Assembly: GCA_050184115.1 (NCBI GenBank) | Contig: JBFXAQ010000010.1 | Span: 1-64,000, forward strand | Length of the DNA stretch: 64,000 bases | Direction: 5' to 3' | Origin: JACKNG01 sp050184115 | GTDB taxonomy: Bacteria; Pseudomonadota; Gammaproteobacteria; Ga0077536 | Shown here: positions 25,573 to 34,192 of the stretch, in pieces | How positions within the stretch are numbered: the first letter of the stretch is position 1 | Layout: every line of letters starts with the position of its first letter | Translations under genes and position numbers: made by a program | Notes under the pieces: generated by a model | Told to the model about the DNA's origin: nothing | Databases searched by the model: none | What the model saw: the letters and a program-made list of their open reading frames with translations, nothing else

Positions 25573-26637
25573 TCAGCTACCGTGAGCGTAGGCCCACGCC
25601 CGTTCGGCGAACTGCTCGACGATGTCGGTGGTGCGCGGCGCATCGGCGCTGGCGGCGGTACCGTCCTGCACGCGCTTGATGATGCCCTGGTAGATGGCAG
25701 CCAGCCGCCACACCGTGTACGCCTTGTAGAACGGCAGGTTGGGGATTTCGCTGCGCCCACTCAACTCGCAGTAGCGTGCGATGTACTGCTCCTCGGTGGG
25801 AATGCCGAGTGCCGGCAGGTCGAGGCCTTCGAGGCTCGATACCCGCTCGTCGATGGCCGGGATGATCCAGGGTGCCATGTGGTAGGTGAAATCACCGAGC
25901 GGATGCCCCAGCGTCGACAGTTCCCAGTCGAGCACCGCGACCACGCGCGATTCGCTGGGATGGATGATCATATTGTCGAGGCGATAGTCGCCGTGGATGA
26001 CGCAGGTCTCCTGCGAATCCGGGATGTTCTTCGGCAGCCACGCGTTGAGCTCGTTCATGCGCGGGATGACGCTGGTCTCGGAGGCTTCGTAGATCTTGGT
26101 CCAGCGGTGGATCTGGCGGGCCATGTAGTCGGTCGTCTTGCCGAAACCGTCGAGACCGATCTTCGCGTAGTCGAGGCCCTGCAGGTGGGCGAGCGTGGAG
26201 ACCATGGCATCGTAGATCGCGCTGCGCTCGGCCGGGGTGAGACCGGGCAGGGCGAGATCCCAGAAAATGCGTCCCTCGACCATCTCCATGACGTAGAACA
26301 TCGTGCCGAGGACCGCTTCGTCCTCGCACAACGCGAACGCGCGCGGCACCGGGAAGCCGGCGGCATGCAGCGCGCTGATGACACGGAACTCGCGATCGAC
26401 CGCGTGCGCCGAGGGCAGCAGCTTGCCCGGTGGTTTGCGCCGGAGCACGTAGCGTGCCGCCGGCGTCACCAGCTGGTAGGTCGGGTTGGATTGGCCGCCC
26501 TTGAACTCGCGTACTTCGAGTGGGCCGGCATAACCCTCGACGTTGGCATCCATCCAGCGTGCCAGCGCGGCGTCGTCCAGGCGCAGGTGCGCCTGCACTT
26601 CCTTGGTCCCGGAGAATTTTTCCTGTCTCGTGCTCAT
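25573..26637 (-). CDS. Aminoglycoside-phosphotransferase-like (APH/ACAD10-N-type) kinase
   Basis: A 354-residue protein kinase-like fold. ARYVLRRKPPG is the nucleotide-binding Lys strand, HGDYRLDN the catalytic loop and LDWELSTLGHP the metal-binding DWE segment. This is the FadE36/ACAD10-type branch often encoded among acyl-CoA dehydrogenases. Its mammalian relative phosphorylates 4-hydroxy fatty acids. Antibiotic resistance is unlikely in this context. A GTG at 26670, immediately after the CoA-transferase stop, would add 11 residues; the ATG at 26637 is preferred. It may phosphorylate a hydroxyacyl intermediate. Confidence 0.82.
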   Translation of the reverse strand: MSTRQEKFSGTKEVQAHLRLDDAALARWMDANVEGYAGPLEVREFKGGQSNPTYQLVTPAARYVLRRKPPGKLLPSAHAVDREFRVISALHAAGFPVPRAFALCEDEAVLGTMFYVMEMVEGRIFWDLALPGLTPAERSAIYDAMVSTLAHLQGLDYAKIGLDGFGKTTDYMARQIHRWTKIYEASETSVIPRMNELNAWLPKNIPDSQETCVIHGDYRLDNMIIHPSESRVVAVLDWELSTLGHPLGDFTYHMAPWIIPAIDERVSSLEGLDLPALGIPTEEQYIARYCELSGRSEIPNLPFYKAYTVWRLAAIYQGIIKRVQDGTAASADAPRTTDIVEQFAERAWAYAHGS

Positions 26638-26670
26638 CGTGGTCTCTGTCTCGAAAGGGATGCGGTTCAC

Positions 26671-27879
26671 TCAGGCAACGATGCCCTGGTCGTGCAACTT
26701 GCCAATGGCGCCACCATCGAGGCCCAGCACCTCGGCCAGGATCTCGTCGGTATGCTCACCAACGCGTGGCGCGCGGCGTGCTGGCTCACGCGCGACGGCG
26801 GAGAACGTCCCCGGCACCCCGGGCACCGGGTAGGTGCCGATGCCGGGCTGTTCGACCTCGGCAAAGAGCGGGTTGTCGGCCGAGCAGTCAGGGTCCTCGT
26901 TCACGAGTTCGGTGATGCTCTGGTAGGCGTCCCAGCAGATGCCGCAGTCGTCGAGGATACGTGCCAGGTCGGACAACGGATGATGGGCGACCCAGGGTTC
27001 GAACAAGGCGCACAGCTCGCGGCGGGCCTTGAAGCGATCTCCCTCGCGTGCGAAGTCGAGGCCGAGGCGGGTGGCGAGGCCGGCGACCTCGGCCGCCGTG
27101 CCGCTCGCTTCGAGCAGGCGCTCCCACTGCTTGGCGCTGACCGCGATGATCATGATGCGACGGCCATCGGCCGTGACGAAATCGCGGCCCAGCGCGCCGT
27201 AGAGATAGTTGCCGTGGCGGCCGCGCTGCTCGCCGTTGATCTTCACTTCGCCGATGAGGCCGAGGTTGCCGACGTTGGCCAGCGCGACATCGGCCAGCGC
27301 GAGCGTGATGCGCTGCCCCTCGCCGGTCAGGCGCCGGTGGCGCTCGGCGGCGAGGATGTCGAGCGCCGCGAGGTAGGCACAGGCGATGTCCCAGGCCGGC
27401 AGCACGTGGTTGACCGGGCGGTCATCGTCCTCCGGCCCGGTGACGAAGGGGAAGCCGACCTTGGCGTTGACCGTGTAATCGAGCGCGGTGCCGCCGCGGC
27501 GATCGCCGATGATCTCGTGCTGGATGAGGTCCGGGCGGCGCTGCTTCAGGGCCTCGAAGTCGAGGAAGCCGCGGGCCGGCAGGTTGGTCGAGAAGATGCC
27601 GCCGGCTTCGCCGGGCGCGCAGATGAGATCGGTGATGAGCTCGCGCCCGGCTGGCGACCGCAGGTCGATGGCTATCGAACGCTTGCCCTTGTTCATCTCC
27701 GCCCAGTAGATGCTGGTGTTGTCGGCGGTGACCGGCCAGCGGCGGTAGTCGATGCCACCGCCGATCTGGTCGAAGCGAATGACGTCGGCGCCCATCTGGG
27801 CCAGGGTCATGCCACACATCGGCGCGGCTATGAAGGCCGAGCCCTCGACGATGCGCAGGCCTTTCAGCAGTGCTTGCAT
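26671..27879 (-). CDS. CaiB/BaiF (family III) CoA-transferase
   Basis: A 402-residue family III CoA-transferase. It starts with LLKGLRIVEGSAFIAAPMCG, then ADVIRFDQIGGGIDYRRWP, a FSTNLPARGFLDFE block and the catalytic Asp134 in TALDYTVNAKVGFP. It would activate a carboxylic acid to its CoA ester in the cytoplasm. The gene starts 15 bases after the R-hydratase gene stop and is followed directly by the APH-like kinase, so it is firmly inside the operon. Donor and acceptor are unknown; it is only a distant paralogue of the CoA-transferases at 7239 and 36744. Confidence 0.86.
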   Translation of the reverse strand: MQALLKGLRIVEGSAFIAAPMCGMTLAQMGADVIRFDQIGGGIDYRRWPVTADNTSIYWAEMNKGKRSIAIDLRSPAGRELITDLICAPGEAGGIFSTNLPARGFLDFEALKQRRPDLIQHEIIGDRRGGTALDYTVNAKVGFPFVTGPEDDDRPVNHVLPAWDIACAYLAALDILAAERHRRLTGEGQRITLALADVALANVGNLGLIGEVKINGEQRGRHGNYLYGALGRDFVTADGRRIMIIAVSAKQWERLLEASGTAAEVAGLATRLGLDFAREGDRFKARRELCALFEPWVAHHPLSDLARILDDCGICWDAYQSITELVNEDPDCSADNPLFAEVEQPGIGTYPVPGVPGTFSAVAREPARRAPRVGEHTDEILAEVLGLDGGAIGKLHDQGIVA

Positions 27880-27894
27880 GGTGAAACCTCGCGA

Positions 27895-28749
27895 TCAGTC
27901 GACGATACGGGCATGGCCGTGGTTGAGCACCACGACATCGCGTTCCACCACGGTGGTACGGAACTGCACGGCGTGGCCGTCCCGCCACATCTCGGTACGC
28001 AGGGTTTCACCCGGCAGCACCGGCGCACTGAAACGTACCTGCACCCCACGCAGGCGTGCGGCGTCGTGCTCGCAACAGGTCTCGACGAGTGCGCGCATCG
28101 CCATGCTCAGGGTGCAACGGCCGTGCAGGATGGGGCGCTCGAAACCGGCGCCGCGGGCGACCGCCGGGTCGGCATGCAGGGGATTCATGTCGCCGCACAG
28201 GCGGTAGAGCAGGGCAGCCTGCGGCAGGGTGGACAGCTCGCACACGGCGTCGGCCGCGCGCTCCGGTGGCGCGGCGAGCGGCGCGCGCGCCTGGCCACCG
28301 CCGCCGAAGCCGCCGTCGCCGCGCGCCAGCGTGTTCGAGGACACCGTGGCGAGATGGGTGCCGTCGGCGGCGTGCAGTTCCTTGCGCAGGTAGACGAAGC
28401 AGCCCTTGTCGGCGCCGCGATCGACGACGTCTTCGATCACGGTACAGCCGTGGATGCGACCGGCCACCGGCAGCGGCTGGTGGATCTCGATCGACTCCTC
28501 CGCGTGCAGCACCTTCTGCCAGGTGAAGCCGTACTCGGGGTCGCGCATCCAGAAGCCGGGATAGGCCACGATCATGGCCATGCCGGGCAATGACTTCAGC
28601 CCGTCTTCGTAGACGTACTGCAACTGGCGCAAGTCGACCGGGTCGGCGCCGAGACCGAGCGCGAGCGCATAGAGAATGGTGTCCTTGACGGTGATCTCGT
28701 CGTCCGCTTCGTGGACGACACGACCGATCAACTGGCTGTGGTCGCGCAT
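27895..28749 (-). CDS. MaoC-like 2-enoyl-CoA hydratase (R-specific, MFE2 hydratase-type)
   Basis: A 284-residue double-hotdog protein from the ATG at 28749 behind GGGGAGA. The C-terminal hotdog has the hydratase-2 motif in GDMNPLHADPAVARGAGF followed by PILHG, with the catalytic Asp and His. The N-terminal half is the degenerate substrate-tunnel hotdog. This matches the hydratase part of eukaryotic multifunctional enzyme 2, giving (3R)-hydroxyacyl-CoA. The SDR at 30476 in the same operon resembles the dehydrogenase part of the same enzyme. The two together would perform R-specific beta-oxidation steps on bulky acyl-CoA. Confidence 0.85.
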   Translation of the reverse strand: MRDHSQLIGRVVHEADDEITVKDTILYALALGLGADPVDLRQLQYVYEDGLKSLPGMAMIVAYPGFWMRDPEYGFTWQKVLHAEESIEIHQPLPVAGRIHGCTVIEDVVDRGADKGCFVYLRKELHAADGTHLATVSSNTLARGDGGFGGGGQARAPLAAPPERAADAVCELSTLPQAALLYRLCGDMNPLHADPAVARGAGFERPILHGRCTLSMAMRALVETCCEHDAARLRGVQVRFSAPVLPGETLRTEMWRDGHAVQFRTTVVERDVVVLNHGHARIVD

Positions 28750-28799
28750 GCTCTCTCCCCTGGAAATGGTCAGCCGTCGGTGGTCGCGGGTGCCGCCCG

Positions 28800-30479
28800 T
28801 CAACCGGCGTTCATGATCAGCTCGCGCGCGACGACCTTGAGCGCGAGGGTCTCCTCGGCGCCTTCGAAGATCGACAGCACGCGGGCATCGACGAAGTAAC
28901 GGCTGACGGGGGTCTCCTCCGAGTAGCCCATGCCGCCGTGGATCTGCAGCGCTTCGCGCGAGATGGACTCGGCCGCGCGGCAGGCATAGAGCTTGACCAG
29001 GCTCGCTTCCATCTGGCCGCGGCCCTGGTCCATCAGCCGCGCGACGTTGTAGGTCATTTCCTGGCAGGCGCGCAGGTTGGCCGCCATCGACACGATCTTG
29101 GCCCGCGTCAGCTGGTAGTCCGCGAGCGCCTGGCCGAACACACGGCGATCGCGCGCGTAGCTCATGGCCTGCTCGAAGGCCGCGCGCATCAGCCCGCAGG
29201 CGCGCGCCGCGGTCTGCAAGCGACCGCCGGCGAAGCCGGCCATGGTCTGGTAGAACCCTTTGCCCTCGGCCTGCGGGCCGCCGACCAGGTTCTCGGCCGG
29301 CACGAACAGGTTGTCGAAGAACAGGGTGTAGGAGTGCATGCCGCGGTATCCGATCGTGGGGATCGCCTTACCCGACAGGCTGCCGCCCTGCGGGGCGTGG
29401 TAGTCGAAGGCCTTGGCGTCGGTCGGCGTCTTCTCGACCAGGAACAGCGAGAGGCCGCGATGGCCGGCCGCGGGGTCGGGATCGGTGCGCGCGAGTACGA
29501 GCAACAGCCCGGCCTTGCCGGCGAAGGTACACCAGGTCTTGGCGCCGTTCAGCAGCCAGCCGCCCTCGGTGCGCGTCGCGCGCAGGCGCACCGCGGCGAC
29601 GTCAGAGCCGCAATCGGGCTCGGTGACGGCGATCGCGACCAGCGGCTTGCCGGCGGCGATCCCCGGCAGCCAGCGTTTCATCTGGGTCTCGTCACCGCCG
29701 GCGAGGAGCGCGCGCGAGAGGATCTCCGGGCGGGTCAGCGGCGAGCCGGCCGCGGCCAGCGAAGCCCGTGAAAGCTCCTCGGTGACCACGCACATGGCGA
29801 GGTTGTCGTGGCCCTCGTCGGGCGCCGTGCCACCGTAGGCTTCCGGGATCGACAGCGCGAAGCAGCCCATCTCGACCAGCGCGTCGAGGATGGCGTCAGG
29901 AATGGTCAGGTCCTCGCGGTGGATATGCTCGGCCAGCGGCTGGACGATGTCCTCGGCAATGCGCGCGAAGCTCGCCGCGATGATCTGCTTGTCTTCGTCG
30001 AGCAGGGAGCGGCCGTGGTGTCCGTCTCGGAGCACCATCGCACCGGTTTCCTCGAGGAAGGCCGGCGCGGCGTAATGGGCGACGAGCGTATTGACCGCGG
30101 CGTTCTCGAAAGCCTGCGCGAGGTCGCGCGCGGCGAGCCCGGTCATGTGACGGATCTTCTCGAAGCGTGCGCGCAGCTTGAGCAGGATCTCGGCGACGAA
30201 GGCGCCGGCCAGACGCACCTCGAGTTCGGCGCCGTGGTTGGCACCGGCTGCCGAAGTCATGCACGACCGCGCGTATTCGATGATCGACCGCGCGCCGTGC
30301 AACTCCGCCCGGATCATGGCGAACTCGTAGCCCTGCACCTGGCAGGCATCGAGGGCCGCGGCGCCGCCGGCGGCCGCGACCTCCGCGCGGGTGTGCGCGA
30401 GGGCACGCTGGAACAGGGCGTCGATGCCGTCGAGCAACGCCGGCACGCCGGCGAGATCGGAAGGCTGGCCGGTTGTCAC
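28800..30479 (-). CDS. Methylsuccinyl-CoA dehydrogenase-like flavoprotein (long ACAD)
   Basis: A 559-residue ACAD with an extra helical N-terminal domain of about 160 residues (ELHGARSIIEYARSC and following helices). The core contains IAVTEPDCGSDVAAVRLRA, NGAKTWCTFAGKAG, AGFAGGRLQTAARACG and SIFEGAEETLALKV with the catalytic Glu near residue 539. Length and these blocks fit (2S)-methylsuccinyl-CoA dehydrogenase (Mcd) of the ethylmalonyl-CoA pathway. No Ccr or ethylmalonyl-CoA mutase gene is in the window, so a related branched acyl-CoA is equally possible. The GTG start at 30479 overlaps the SDR stop (GTGA), showing translational coupling. Confidence 0.78.
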   Translation of the reverse strand: MTTGQPSDLAGVPALLDGIDALFQRALAHTRAEVAAAGGAAALDACQVQGYEFAMIRAELHGARSIIEYARSCMTSAAGANHGAELEVRLAGAFVAEILLKLRARFEKIRHMTGLAARDLAQAFENAAVNTLVAHYAAPAFLEETGAMVLRDGHHGRSLLDEDKQIIAASFARIAEDIVQPLAEHIHREDLTIPDAILDALVEMGCFALSIPEAYGGTAPDEGHDNLAMCVVTEELSRASLAAAGSPLTRPEILSRALLAGGDETQMKRWLPGIAAGKPLVAIAVTEPDCGSDVAAVRLRATRTEGGWLLNGAKTWCTFAGKAGLLLVLARTDPDPAAGHRGLSLFLVEKTPTDAKAFDYHAPQGGSLSGKAIPTIGYRGMHSYTLFFDNLFVPAENLVGGPQAEGKGFYQTMAGFAGGRLQTAARACGLMRAAFEQAMSYARDRRVFGQALADYQLTRAKIVSMAANLRACQEMTYNVARLMDQGRGQMEASLVKLYACRAAESISREALQIHGGMGYSEETPVSRYFVDARVLSIFEGAEETLALKVVARELIMNAG

Positions 30480-31387
30480 ACGGGATCCCAGGGCCACACG
30501 TCCTGCGAACGGTCGAGGGCGTAGAAATTGGGCTTCATGGCCGGGATGCAGTGCTCGGCGATGGTCTCCGGGGTCCAGCCTTCGCCGCGGTGCATCGAAC
30601 GTAACGGACGGTGCTGGCTCATGAGGAAGATCTCGTTGTTACGCACGGCGAAAATCTGTCCGCTGACGTCCTTGGCTGCCTCCGAGCACAGGAACACCGC
30701 CATGGGTGCAATCTTGGCCGGGGTCATTTCCTTCAGCCGTTCGATGCGCTGCTTCTGCGCCTCGTCGGTGATCGGGATGGTGCCGATCATGCGCGTCCAG
30801 GCGAAGGGCGCGATGCAGTTCGAGCGCACGTTGTAACGCCCGAGGTCGAGGGCGATGCTCTTCGACAGAGCGGCGATACCGAGCTTGGCCGCGGCATAGT
30901 TGGCCTGGCCGAAATTACCGATGAGGCCCGAAGTCGAGGTCATGTGCACGTAGGCGCCGGTCTCGCGCGATTTGAAATGCTCGCAGGCGGCGCGGCTGAC
31001 GTAGAAGCTGCCGTTCAGGTGGACGTTGATGACGTCGTGCCACTCGTCGAGGCTCATCTTGTGGAAGATGCGATCGCGCAGGATGCCGGCGTTGTTGACC
31101 ACGGCATCGAGCTGGCCGAAGGAATCGATGGCCTGCTGCACCATCTCCTCGGCGTGGTCGGGATTCGACACGCTGCCGAAATTGGCCACGGCCTTGCCAC
31201 CCATGGCCTCGATCTCGCGCACCACTTCCTGCGCCGGCGTGCCCTCGATGTCGGTGCCGTCGGTCGATGCGCCGAGGTCGTTGACCACCACGCTGGCGCC
31301 GGCGCCGGCCATGGCCAGCGCGAAGTCACGGCCGATACCGCGGCCTGCACCCGTGATCAGAACTACCTTGCCGTCGAGGATACCCAT
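30476..31387 (-). CDS. SDR, (3R)-hydroxyacyl-CoA dehydrogenase (MFE2-type)
   Basis: A 303-residue SDR. The cofactor motif TGAGRGIG is at 12-19, NDLGASTDGTD is the adenine-side loop typical of the multifunctional enzyme 2 dehydrogenase, NNAG is present, and the catalytic residues are Tyr164/Lys168 (YAAAK) with SGLIG upstream. A C-terminal tail beginning HRGEGWTPETIAEH is also seen in MFE2-like bacterial SDRs. It would oxidise (3R)-hydroxyacyl-CoA made by the MaoC hydratase two genes downstream. It is the first gene of the operon and divergent from cofE. GGGAGG precedes its ATG. Confidence 0.85.
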   Translation of the reverse strand: MGILDGKVVLITGAGRGIGRDFALAMAGAGASVVVNDLGASTDGTDIEGTPAQEVVREIEAMGGKAVANFGSVSNPDHAEEMVQQAIDSFGQLDAVVNNAGILRDRIFHKMSLDEWHDVINVHLNGSFYVSRAACEHFKSRETGAYVHMTSTSGLIGNFGQANYAAAKLGIAALSKSIALDLGRYNVRSNCIAPFAWTRMIGTIPITDEAQKQRIERLKEMTPAKIAPMAVFLCSEAAKDVSGQIFAVRNNEIFLMSQHRPLRSMHRGEGWTPETIAEHCIPAMKPNFYALDRSQDVWPWDPV

Positions 31388-31762
31388 CGTTCTGTGCCTC
31401 CCTTGAGGTTGTGATGGCGGCGTGCCGGATGACTGCCGCGTATGGTCCGCACGGTGCGCGCGCCGGGTCTGGCTCGCCACGCGGACCGTGCAAAGATTGT
31501 TCGAATGCTGAGCGGCGCGCGCCCCGTTGCAGAGTCCACGCGACGCCAGTCCTGGTCGACCTCCCGACGCCGCCACGCGTGCGACGAAGCAGGGCGGGAG
31601 TTTACTCGATTCGTTCGCGGCGACGAAATCGCGCCGCGGCCGCTGAGACCGCCACAGAGTCGCCGGCGTCGTGCCCCGGGCAGGGCCGAATCCGCGCGAA
31701 TGATCCGGGCTAGAATGGCGCCCCGTCGCACTCCCCGCGGCGCGAGGATCCGCCACTTCGCC
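31388..31762. other. Divergent intergenic region between the MFE2-type operon and the F420 operon
   Basis: This 375-base gap must hold promoters for both directions. On the plus strand TAGAAT at 31711-31716 is a fair -10 element, 47 bases before the cofE start, without a clear -35. No obvious operator palindrome, riboswitch or ORF was found. Confidence 0.4.
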
Positions 31763-32524
31763 ATGCTCCAACTCCAGGTGACGACTTTCGACGGCGTGCC
31801 CATGGTGCGCGCGGGTGACGATCTCGCGCGCCTCGCGCTCGACGCCGCCGCGCGCCATGACCTGCGCTTCGCCGATGGCGACATCCTCGTCTTCGCGCAG
31901 AAGATCGTGTCCAAGGCCGAGGGTCGCCTGGTAAGCCTGGCCGAGGTCGAGGTGGGGGAGGAAGCGCGCACACTGGCCGCCGCGACCGACAAGGATCCGC
32001 GCCTCGTCCAGCTCATCCTCGACGAGTCGGCCTGCGTGATGCGTGCCAAGCCCGGCGTCATCATCGTCCGTCATCGTCTCGGCCACGTCGGCGCCAACGC
32101 CGGCATCGATCAATCCAACATCGAGCACGCGGGCGGCGAGTGCGCGTTGCTCCTGCCGCGCGATCCGGATGCGTCCGCCGCGCGCCTGCACGAAGCGCTG
32201 CGCGCGGCGACGGGTGCACACGTCGCCGTGCTCATCGCCGACAGCCTCAACCGGCCGTGGCGACTCGGCACCATCGGCGGCGCCATCGGCTGCGCGGGCT
32301 TCGAAGTGCTCGATGATCGCCGCGGCCTGACCGACATCTACGGCCGCGAACTCAAGGTGACCATGATCAACCGCGCCGATTCCATCGCCGCCTTCGCCAC
32401 GCTCGCCATGGGTGAGACCGTCGAACGCACGCCGCTCGCGCTGGTGCGCGGTTTTGCGCCGGATGCACGTTGCGGCCTGGCCGCCGACATCATGCGCCCG
32501 CTCGCCGACGACCTGTTCCAGTAA
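31763..32524 (+). CDS. cofE: Coenzyme F420-0:L-glutamate ligase
   Basis: A 253-residue protein of stand-alone CofE length, without the C-terminal nitroreductase-like domain of mycobacterial FbiB. It adds L-glutamate to F420-0 using GTP. Recognised segments are FADGDILVFAQKIVSKAEGR near residue 40, LILDESACVMRAKPGVIIV, HVGANAGIDQSN and RPWRLGTIGGAIGCAG, which carry the GTP and metal residues of the family. The ATG at 31763 is chosen since the ORF extends far upstream without similarity. It is the first gene of a compact four-gene operon; cofD starts 5 bases after its stop. Confidence 0.93.
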   Translation: MLQLQVTTFDGVPMVRAGDDLARLALDAAARHDLRFADGDILVFAQKIVSKAEGRLVSLAEVEVGEEARTLAAATDKDPRLVQLILDESACVMRAKPGVIIVRHRLGHVGANAGIDQSNIEHAGGECALLLPRDPDASAARLHEALRAATGAHVAVLIADSLNRPWRLGTIGGAIGCAGFEVLDDRRGLTDIYGRELKVTMINRADSIAAFATLAMGETVERTPLALVRGFAPDARCGLAADIMRPLADDLFQ

Positions 32525-32529
32525 CGGCC

Positions 32530-33471
32530 GTGGCACGCTATCTCGCCATCACCGGCGGCGTCGGCGGCGCCAAGCTCGCCCTCGGCCTGACCCATTTGTT
32601 ATCGCCCGACGCACTCGCCTTCGCGGTCAACACCGGCGACGACTTCGAACACCTGGGCCTGCACGTCAGCCCCGATCTGGACACGTTGATGTATACCCTG
32701 TCGGGACTCAGCAATCCCGAGACCGGCTGGGGCCGCGTCAACGAGAGCTGGCACTTCATCGACACCTTGCGCACGCTCGGTGGTGAGGACTGGTTCAACC
32801 TCGGCGACCGCGATCTCGCGGTGCACGTGCTGCGCACGCAAATGCTGCGCGCAGGCGAGCCGCTCGACGCCGTCACCCGTCATCTCCACGGCACGCTCGG
32901 CATCGCGCACGCGGCCTTCCCGATGAGCAACGATCGCGTCGCTACGGAGGTCGTCACCGCGACCGGGCGGCTCGCCTTCCAGCACTATTTCGTGCGCGAG
33001 CGCTGCGCGCCGCGGGTCGAACGGATCGAGTTTCGCGGTGCGGTCGCGGCGCGCGCGCAACCGGACATCCTGGCCTGGCTCGGTGCCGACGATCTCGCAG
33101 GTGTCGTCATCTGCCCGTCGAATCCATTCCTGAGTGTCGACCCGCTGCTGGCGCTGCCCGAACTGCGCGCGGCGCTTGCGTCGTGTCGCGCACCGGTCGT
33201 CGCGGTGTCGCCGATCGTCGGCGGCGAGGCCATCAAGGGACCGACCGCCAAGATCATGGGCGAACTCGGTCTGCCGCTCGACGCCGGCGCGATCGCCAGG
33301 CATTACACTGGCCTCATCGACGGCTTCATCGTCGACCACTGCGACGCCGCGCTGGTGCCCCGGATCGCCCACGACGAACTCGCCGTGATCGCCGCGCCGA
33401 GCGTCATGCGGACGCTGGACGATCGGATCAATCTGGCGCACACTGCCCTCGATTTTCTCGGCACGCTCTGA
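32530..33471 (+). CDS. cofD: 2-phospho-L-lactate transferase
   Basis: A 313-residue protein, the usual length for CofD/FbiA. It transfers the phospholactyl (or phosphoenolpyruvyl) moiety from the guanylylated precursor to the deazaflavin Fo. The N-terminal GGVGGAKLALGL loop (about residues 8-19) and NTGDDFEHLGLHVSPDLDT bind the nucleotide precursor and Mg2+. GWGRVNESWHF and VAVSPIVGGEAIKGPTAKIM are the other family signatures. The start is GTG at 32530, five bases after the cofE stop, in keeping with coupling. The cofC gene starts six bases downstream. Confidence 0.94.
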   Translation: MARYLAITGGVGGAKLALGLTHLLSPDALAFAVNTGDDFEHLGLHVSPDLDTLMYTLSGLSNPETGWGRVNESWHFIDTLRTLGGEDWFNLGDRDLAVHVLRTQMLRAGEPLDAVTRHLHGTLGIAHAAFPMSNDRVATEVVTATGRLAFQHYFVRERCAPRVERIEFRGAVAARAQPDILAWLGADDLAGVVICPSNPFLSVDPLLALPELRAALASCRAPVVAVSPIVGGEAIKGPTAKIMGELGLPLDAGAIARHYTGLIDGFIVDHCDAALVPRIAHDELAVIAAPSVMRTLDDRINLAHTALDFLGTL

Positions 33472-33477
33472 ACGCTC

Positions 33478-34179
33478 ATGTGGGTAGTCGTACCGGTCAA
33501 GCGCTTCTCGAATGCCAAGACGCGCCTGGCCAGCCTGTTGTCCGAAGCCGAACGCGAATCGCTCGCCCAGGCGATGCTGCACGACGTGCTGGGCGCGGTA
33601 CACGCCGCGCGCCTGGTGGCGGGGATCCTGGTCGTCTCGCACGAGGTGCGCGCACGCTATGCGGTCGAACGTCTCGGCGGTCTGTTCCTGGAGGAGAACG
33701 GCAACGGTCTCAACGCGGCCGTGCGCCAGGCCGGCCAGTGGCTCACCACTCACGGCCAGCGCGGGCTGCTGATGATCCCGGGCGACGTGCCGCTGGTGAC
33801 CGCAGCCGAGATCGATGAACTCGTCGCCGCGCACGGCGCCGCACCGGCGGTGACGCTTGCGCCCGACCGCGAACGCGACGGCACCAACGCGCTCGCCGTC
33901 AGCCCTGCCGAGGTCATTCCGTTCAGCTTCGGGCGCGGCAGCTTCGCCGCCCATTGCGAAGCCGCACGCGCGACCGGCATCGCGCCGGGCGTGCTGCATC
34001 TGAACGGCATCGCGCACGACATCGACAACCCCATGGACCTGCGCACGCTGGTCACCCACGATGCCGAGACCGAGACCCTCGACTACCTCTGCGACAGCGG
34101 TATCGCGCGTCGCGTGCTGACCCGCCGCCACGACGGCGCCGAGGCCAGCGGTGCAGCCGCCGCGTCCCAAGTGATCTGA
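33478..34179 (+). CDS. cofC: 2-phospho-L-lactate guanylyltransferase
   Basis: A 233-residue nucleotidyltransferase of CofC/FbiD type. It begins MWVVVPVKRFSNAKTRLAS, the nucleotide-binding start with PVK and AKTRL. GLLMIPGDVPLVT contains the metal-binding Asp, and the final third has DRERDGTNALAVSP and HDIDNPMDL. It activates phospholactate, phosphoenolpyruvate or a related phospho-acid with GTP. Which one is used varies between lineages and cannot be read here. It lies between cofD and cofGH with gaps of 6 and 13 bases. Confidence 0.92.
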   Translation: MWVVVPVKRFSNAKTRLASLLSEAERESLAQAMLHDVLGAVHAARLVAGILVVSHEVRARYAVERLGGLFLEENGNGLNAAVRQAGQWLTTHGQRGLLMIPGDVPLVTAAEIDELVAAHGAAPAVTLAPDRERDGTNALAVSPAEVIPFSFGRGSFAAHCEAARATGIAPGVLHLNGIAHDIDNPMDLRTLVTHDAETETLDYLCDSGIARRVLTRRHDGAEASGAAAASQVI

Positions 34180-34192
34180 ACGCGAGCGGTCG

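Noticed and set aside
25573..26637. Aminoglycoside resistance gene
   Set aside because: Although it has the APH fold, its placement among acyl-CoA dehydrogenase genes and its resemblance to the ACAD10/FadE36 group point to a metabolic kinase.
25360..28593. Open frame of 1077 codons on the plus strand
   Set aside because: It runs antisense to four recognised minus-strand genes (acyl-CoA dehydrogenase, APH-like kinase, CoA-transferase, MaoC). High GC content gives long stop-free antisense frames; its translation has no recognisable domain.
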